Shown here one piece after another: positions 5,662 through 8,230 of a stretch of DNA of 8,230 bases. Every line of letters begins with the position of its first letter. Position 1 is the stretch's first letter. The DNA is taken from assembly GCA_007050885.1 (NCBI GenBank), contig SMYQ01000186.1, positions 1-8,230 of the forward strand, in the 5' to 3' direction. The DNA is from Candidatus Bathyarchaeota archaeon (GTDB lineage: Archaea > Thermoproteota > Bathyarchaeia > 40CM-2-53-6 > RBG-13-38-9). Made by a program: the position numbers and the translations under genes. The notes under the pieces are model-generated. The model ran no database searches. It saw only the letters and a program-made list of their open reading frames with translations, and had not been told where the DNA came from.

Positions 5662-7854
5662 GTGGAAGAAGATCAACCTCCGAAAGGAAAAACCATCAAC
5701 CTGCGCGTGAAAAAAGCCCACGAACGTGATGCAGGCCGATTCATCATCCGCATAGATTCCTCAACGATGGAAAAACTTGGTGTCCAAACGGGAGACATCA
5801 TTGGGATCAAGGGGCGAAAAGATACGGCAGGCATCGTGTGGCCAGCATACCCGCAGGACGAAGGACAAAGCATCATTCGAATGGATGGACGGATGCGCCG
5901 CAACGCTGGAATCAGCTTAGAAGAACCGGTCACGGTCTATACAGTTCAAGAACGCCAAGCCCTCTCAGTTGTCTTGGCTCCTTTAGAAATGCGATTCCCG
6001 GTGAAAGATTTTGATGACTTCGTCAAACAGAAGCTCCTCAACTGTCCGGTCTGTAAAGACGATGTGGTTCATGTGTCCATTCTTGGGCGCCCTGTGCGAT
6101 TTAGTGTTCGCCGCTCGCGTCCCACCGGTGTTGTGGTCATCGCATTAAACTCACAGCTTACAATTATGAGTGAACCACCAAAGGAACTTGAAATTGGTGT
6201 TCCTCTTATCACCTACGAGGAAATTGGTGGCCTTAGCCACGAAATTCAGCGGATTCGAGAAATGGTCGAGTTACCTCTGAAACACCCCGAGCTCTTCGCT
6301 CGCTTAGGAATCAATCCTCCGAAAGGAGTCTTGCTCTATGGCCCCCCAGGCTGTGGGAAAACACTTCTGGCGCAAGCCGTAGCCAATGAGTCAGAGGCCC
6401 ATTTTATCTCCATTAATGGCCCCGAAATCATGAGCAAATTCTATGGAGAATCTGAAAAACGCCTTCGTCAAATCTTCGAAGATGCAGAAAAGAATGCACC
6501 CAGTATTGTGTTCATCGATGAACTGGATGCCATTGCACCGAAACGCGAAGAAGTTATCGGAGAAGTTGAACGTCGAGTTGTTGCTCAGCTCCTCGCTGTC
6601 ATGGATGGGCTCCAACAACGTGGACAGGTGATCGTCATTGGGGCTAGTAATCGACCTAACGCCATCGATCCAGCTCTTCGACGGCCAGGACGGTTCGATC
6701 GCGAAATCGAGATTCGAGTCCCCGATAAAGAGGGGCGGCTTCAAATCATGCATATTCATTCTCGGGGTATGCCACTCGAATCTGTCAAACCTGAGGCCAT
6801 TGCTGACATCACCCACGGTTTCGTTGGTGCGGATATAGCGGCTCTCTGTCGCGAAGCAGCCATGAATGCACTACGCCGCTATCTTCCACGAATTAACCTC
6901 GAAGAAGATGAGATTCCCCCAGAGGTTCTCGCTGATTTACGCGTCACCAACAACGACTTCGTCGAAGCTCTCCGAGAAATTCAACCCACCGCCATGCGCG
7001 AGGTGACGATTGAAGTACCGAACGTGCGTTGGGACGATGTTGGTGGGCTTGAGGAGATCAAGCATAAACTGCAACAGGCGGTTCAATGGCCCTTACAACA
7101 CCCAGAATCATTTACGCGGCTTGGTGTCGAACCACCCCGTGGTGTACTTCTATACGGACCCCCAGGGTGTGGCAAAACCTTGCTTGCCCGAGCCGTTGCC
7201 ACCGAAAGCGAAGCGAACTTCATCAGTATAAAAGGTCCCGAAGTCCTTAGCAAATGGGTGGGTGAATCGGAGAAAGCCGTCCGTGAAGTGTTCCGCCGGG
7301 CCCGCCACGCTGCTCCCGCAATCATCTTCTTCGACGAAATTGATGCCATCGCACCCTCAAGAGGAACAGGCGCCGGAGACTCACATGTCACAGAACGAGT
7401 AATTAGTCAATTCCTTACCGAAATTGATGGCATTCAAACTCTGAAAGATATCGTCGTTCTCGCCGCAACCAATCGTCCTGACCTCTTGGATCCTGCAATG
7501 CTAAGACCGGGGCGGTTTGATCGACATATCCTTGTACATGCCCCTGATGAAGCCGCACGCAGGCAAATCTTCGAAATCTATACTAAGAATATGCCTATTG
7601 CTAAAGATGTGGATTTGGATGAGTTAGTGAAGAAATCTCAAAACTTCGCGGGAAGTGATATCGCAGCGTGCTGCCGTGAAGCTGCACTTGCATCTCTTGA
7701 GGAAAACATGAAATCCACGAAGGTTACGCGTACCCACTTCTTGAAAGCGATTGGCGAAGTGACTCCAACAATAACTCCGGAAATGGAAAAAGCCTACCAA
7801 TCTTGGGGCAAACGAGCGAAACAAACTCGCCCTGATACTTCTCCCTTTACTTAG
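5662..7854 (+). CDS. cdc48: Cdc48/VAT-type double AAA+ ATPase unfoldase
   Basis: This is the archaeal Cdc48 (p97/VAT) homologue, a hexameric ATP-driven unfoldase that feeds substrates to the proteasome and remodels complexes. The 730 residues hold an N-domain (about 10-175) and two AAA+ modules. D1 has Walker A GPPGCGKT (227-234), Walker B FIDELD with E287, sensor N330, arginine fingers R341/R344, and an aromatic pore loop KFYG (259-262). D2 has Walker A GPPGCGKT (499-506), Walker B FFDEID with E559, sensor N604, fingers R615/R618, and pore loop KWVG (531-534). All catalytic residues are present, so both rings should be active. Three features are atypical: Cys in both Walker A loops, a CPVC pair in the N-domain (128-131), and a C-terminus ending SPFT without the HbYX proteasome-docking motif. 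The start is GTG with GGAG upstream; a promoter-like TTTTTTATG suggests independent expression. Confidence 0.97.
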   Translation: MEEDQPPKGKTINLRVKKAHERDAGRFIIRIDSSTMEKLGVQTGDIIGIKGRKDTAGIVWPAYPQDEGQSIIRMDGRMRRNAGISLEEPVTVYTVQERQALSVVLAPLEMRFPVKDFDDFVKQKLLNCPVCKDDVVHVSILGRPVRFSVRRSRPTGVVVIALNSQLTIMSEPPKELEIGVPLITYEEIGGLSHEIQRIREMVELPLKHPELFARLGINPPKGVLLYGPPGCGKTLLAQAVANESEAHFISINGPEIMSKFYGESEKRLRQIFEDAEKNAPSIVFIDELDAIAPKREEVIGEVERRVVAQLLAVMDGLQQRGQVIVIGASNRPNAIDPALRRPGRFDREIEIRVPDKEGRLQIMHIHSRGMPLESVKPEAIADITHGFVGADIAALCREAAMNALRRYLPRINLEEDEIPPEVLADLRVTNNDFVEALREIQPTAMREVTIEVPNVRWDDVGGLEEIKHKLQQAVQWPLQHPESFTRLGVEPPRGVLLYGPPGCGKTLLARAVATESEANFISIKGPEVLSKWVGESEKAVREVFRRARHAAPAIIFFDEIDAIAPSRGTGAGDSHVTERVISQFLTEIDGIQTLKDIVVLAATNRPDLLDPAMLRPGRFDRHILVHAPDEAARRQIFEIYTKNMPIAKDVDLDELVKKSQNFAGSDIAACCREAALASLEENMKSTKVTRTHFLKAIGEVTPTITPEMEKAYQSWGKRAKQTRPDTSPFT

Positions 7855-7883
7855 ACAACTGTGAATCAAAGATTGAAGGTACT

Positions 7884-8135
7884 CTAGTCCTCGGCAATGG
7901 CTAAATACCGGCGTTCACCAAGCAACTCGATTTTCCGTTTGGTTTTGGTAATCTGTTGAACATGGATCTTCCCGCTTATCTCTAACTCCATTAGTGTTCG
8001 GTCCAATTCATGGGGTTCCACGTTAACACGGTTGGTCTTCAACAACCGCGTTAACTCCCTGTCGATGAGGACTCCTTGACGCTTTTCAAGAATAGAGAGA
8101 ATAACATTGCGAAGAGGAATTGTTCTCCACGTCAT
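7884..8135 (-). CDS. Small winged-helix-like protein of unknown function
   Basis: I do not recognise a named family. The 83-residue product has the spacing of a winged helix: a first helix (about 6-20, LRNVILSILEKRQG), a second (25-35), a third (40-55, rich in Glu/Leu, EPHELDRTLMELEISGK), then a beta-hairpin-like basic wing (57-72, with KTKRKIELL) and a closing strand RRYLAI. This suggests DNA or RNA binding, but no function can be assigned. ATG at 8135 is chosen over the upstream in-frame 8201 start because GAGG lies nine bases before it and the extra 22 residues look non-conserved. It is convergent with cdc48, with 29 bp between the stops. A TATA-like box and two inverted repeats lie upstream, compatible with autoregulation. 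Confidence 0.7.
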   Translation of the reverse strand: MTWRTIPLRNVILSILEKRQGVLIDRELTRLLKTNRVNVEPHELDRTLMELEISGKIHVQQITKTKRKIELLGERRYLAIAED

Positions 8136-8144
8136 AGTATTCAA

Positions 8145-8148
8145 CCTC
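8145..8148 (-). promoter_or_regulatory. Shine-Dalgarno GAGG deciding the start of the winged-helix gene
   Basis: GAGG (followed by T) lies nine bases before the ATG at 8135. It supports the 83-residue form over the 105-residue form starting at 8201, whose start lies inside the palindrome. Confidence 0.55.
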
Positions 8149-8165
8149 GCTATACAATCTAGCAG

Positions 8166-8173
8166 AAAATATT
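8166..8173 (-). promoter_or_regulatory. Candidate TATA box of the winged-helix gene (AATATTTT)
   Basis: AATATTTT begins 38 bases before the ATG at 8135, close to the spacing of the other promoter candidates here. The predicted transcript start would be just upstream of the GAGG. The longer reading-frame start at 8201 would lie upstream of this promoter, which also argues for the shorter protein. Confidence 0.4.
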
Positions 8174-8192
8174 CTGAACTGAATAGTAAGAT

Positions 8193-8210
8193 ACATCTCA
8201 TTTGAGATGT
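8193..8210. repeat. Perfect 8-bp inverted repeat (operator candidate)
   Basis: ACATCTCA and TGAGATGT are exact reverse complements separated by two bases, an 18-bp near-perfect palindrome. It lies 19 bp upstream of the candidate TATA box of the winged-helix gene, a position suited to a dimeric regulator. The repeat is read directly; the operator role is inference. Confidence 0.65.
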
Positions 8211-8227
8211 CAGGTCAAGACTGACAT
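8207..8227. repeat. Second 7-bp inverted repeat overlapping the first
   Basis: ATGTCAG (8207-8213) and CTGACAT (8221-8227) are exact reverse complements with a seven-base spacer. The left arm shares ATGT with the right arm of the neighbouring palindrome. Only one of the two could form a stem at a time in single-stranded form. As a duplex they could be adjacent protein sites. Confidence 0.55.
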
Positions 8228-8230
8228 GGG

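Noticed and set aside
6391..6816. 141-codon open frame antisense to cdc48
   Set aside because: It lies wholly within the highly conserved D1 ATPase module and has no recognisable protein features.
8136..8201. Longer start of the winged-helix gene at 8201
   Set aside because: It would lie upstream of the TATA-like box and inside the palindrome, and the internal ATG at 8135 has a clear GAGG.
1..8230. Defence system, CRISPR array, mobile element or integrated virus
   Set aside because: No repeats with spacers, transposase or integrase genes or attachment-site-like repeats are visible; every confident gene is a conserved housekeeping function.

Overview
The window is archaeal chromosome carrying densely packed translation, ribosome-biogenesis and protein-targeting genes. 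Archaeal origin follows from the gene set: Pus10, TrmY, SRP54, deoxyhypusine synthase, aIF5A, Nob1, an HVO_2753-type zinc-ribbon protein, aEF1B and a VAT/Cdc48 double AAA+ ATPase. Gaps between genes are short, SD-like motifs sit before several starts, and TATA-like boxes occur about 40 nt before several presumed starts. Four genes appear to use TTG or GTG starts (trmY, aIF5A, nob1, cdc48). The exact lineage (Asgard, a euryarchaeal group, or another uncultivated clade) cannot be settled by reading the sequence. The exclusively archaeal form of aEF1B, TrmY and Pus10 fits a non-crenarchaeal archaeon.

Layout. On the minus strand, reading right to left from about 4355, is a likely five-gene operon: aIF5A, deoxyhypusine synthase, SRP54, TrmY and Pus10. 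Pus10 is cut by the left window edge. On the plus strand, reading rightwards from 4495, are nob1, a 58-residue four-CxxC zinc protein, aEF1B and cdc48, the last with its own promoter-like sequence. The two arms diverge from a 139-bp intergenic region (4356-4494). After cdc48 a small winged-helix-like gene of unknown function runs convergently (8135 to 7884). Its upstream region has a TATA-like box and two overlapping perfect inverted repeats at the right edge.

How the genes work together. The left arm holds two enzyme/substrate or sequential-enzyme pairs. Deoxyhypusine synthase modifies the conserved lysine of the aIF5A encoded just before it. Pus10 makes pseudouridine 54 (and 55) in tRNA, and TrmY then N1-methylates pseudouridine 54. 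SRP54 sits between the pairs. The right arm combines 16S rRNA 3'-end maturation (Nob1), nucleotide exchange on aEF1A (aEF1B) and an unfoldase (Cdc48).

I see no mobile element, CRISPR array, tRNA or rRNA gene, or defence system. Most of the window is conserved housekeeping sequence. The points most worth following up are the palindromic region upstream of the small winged-helix gene, several corrected start sites, and family-atypical residues in Pus10, TrmY and Cdc48.
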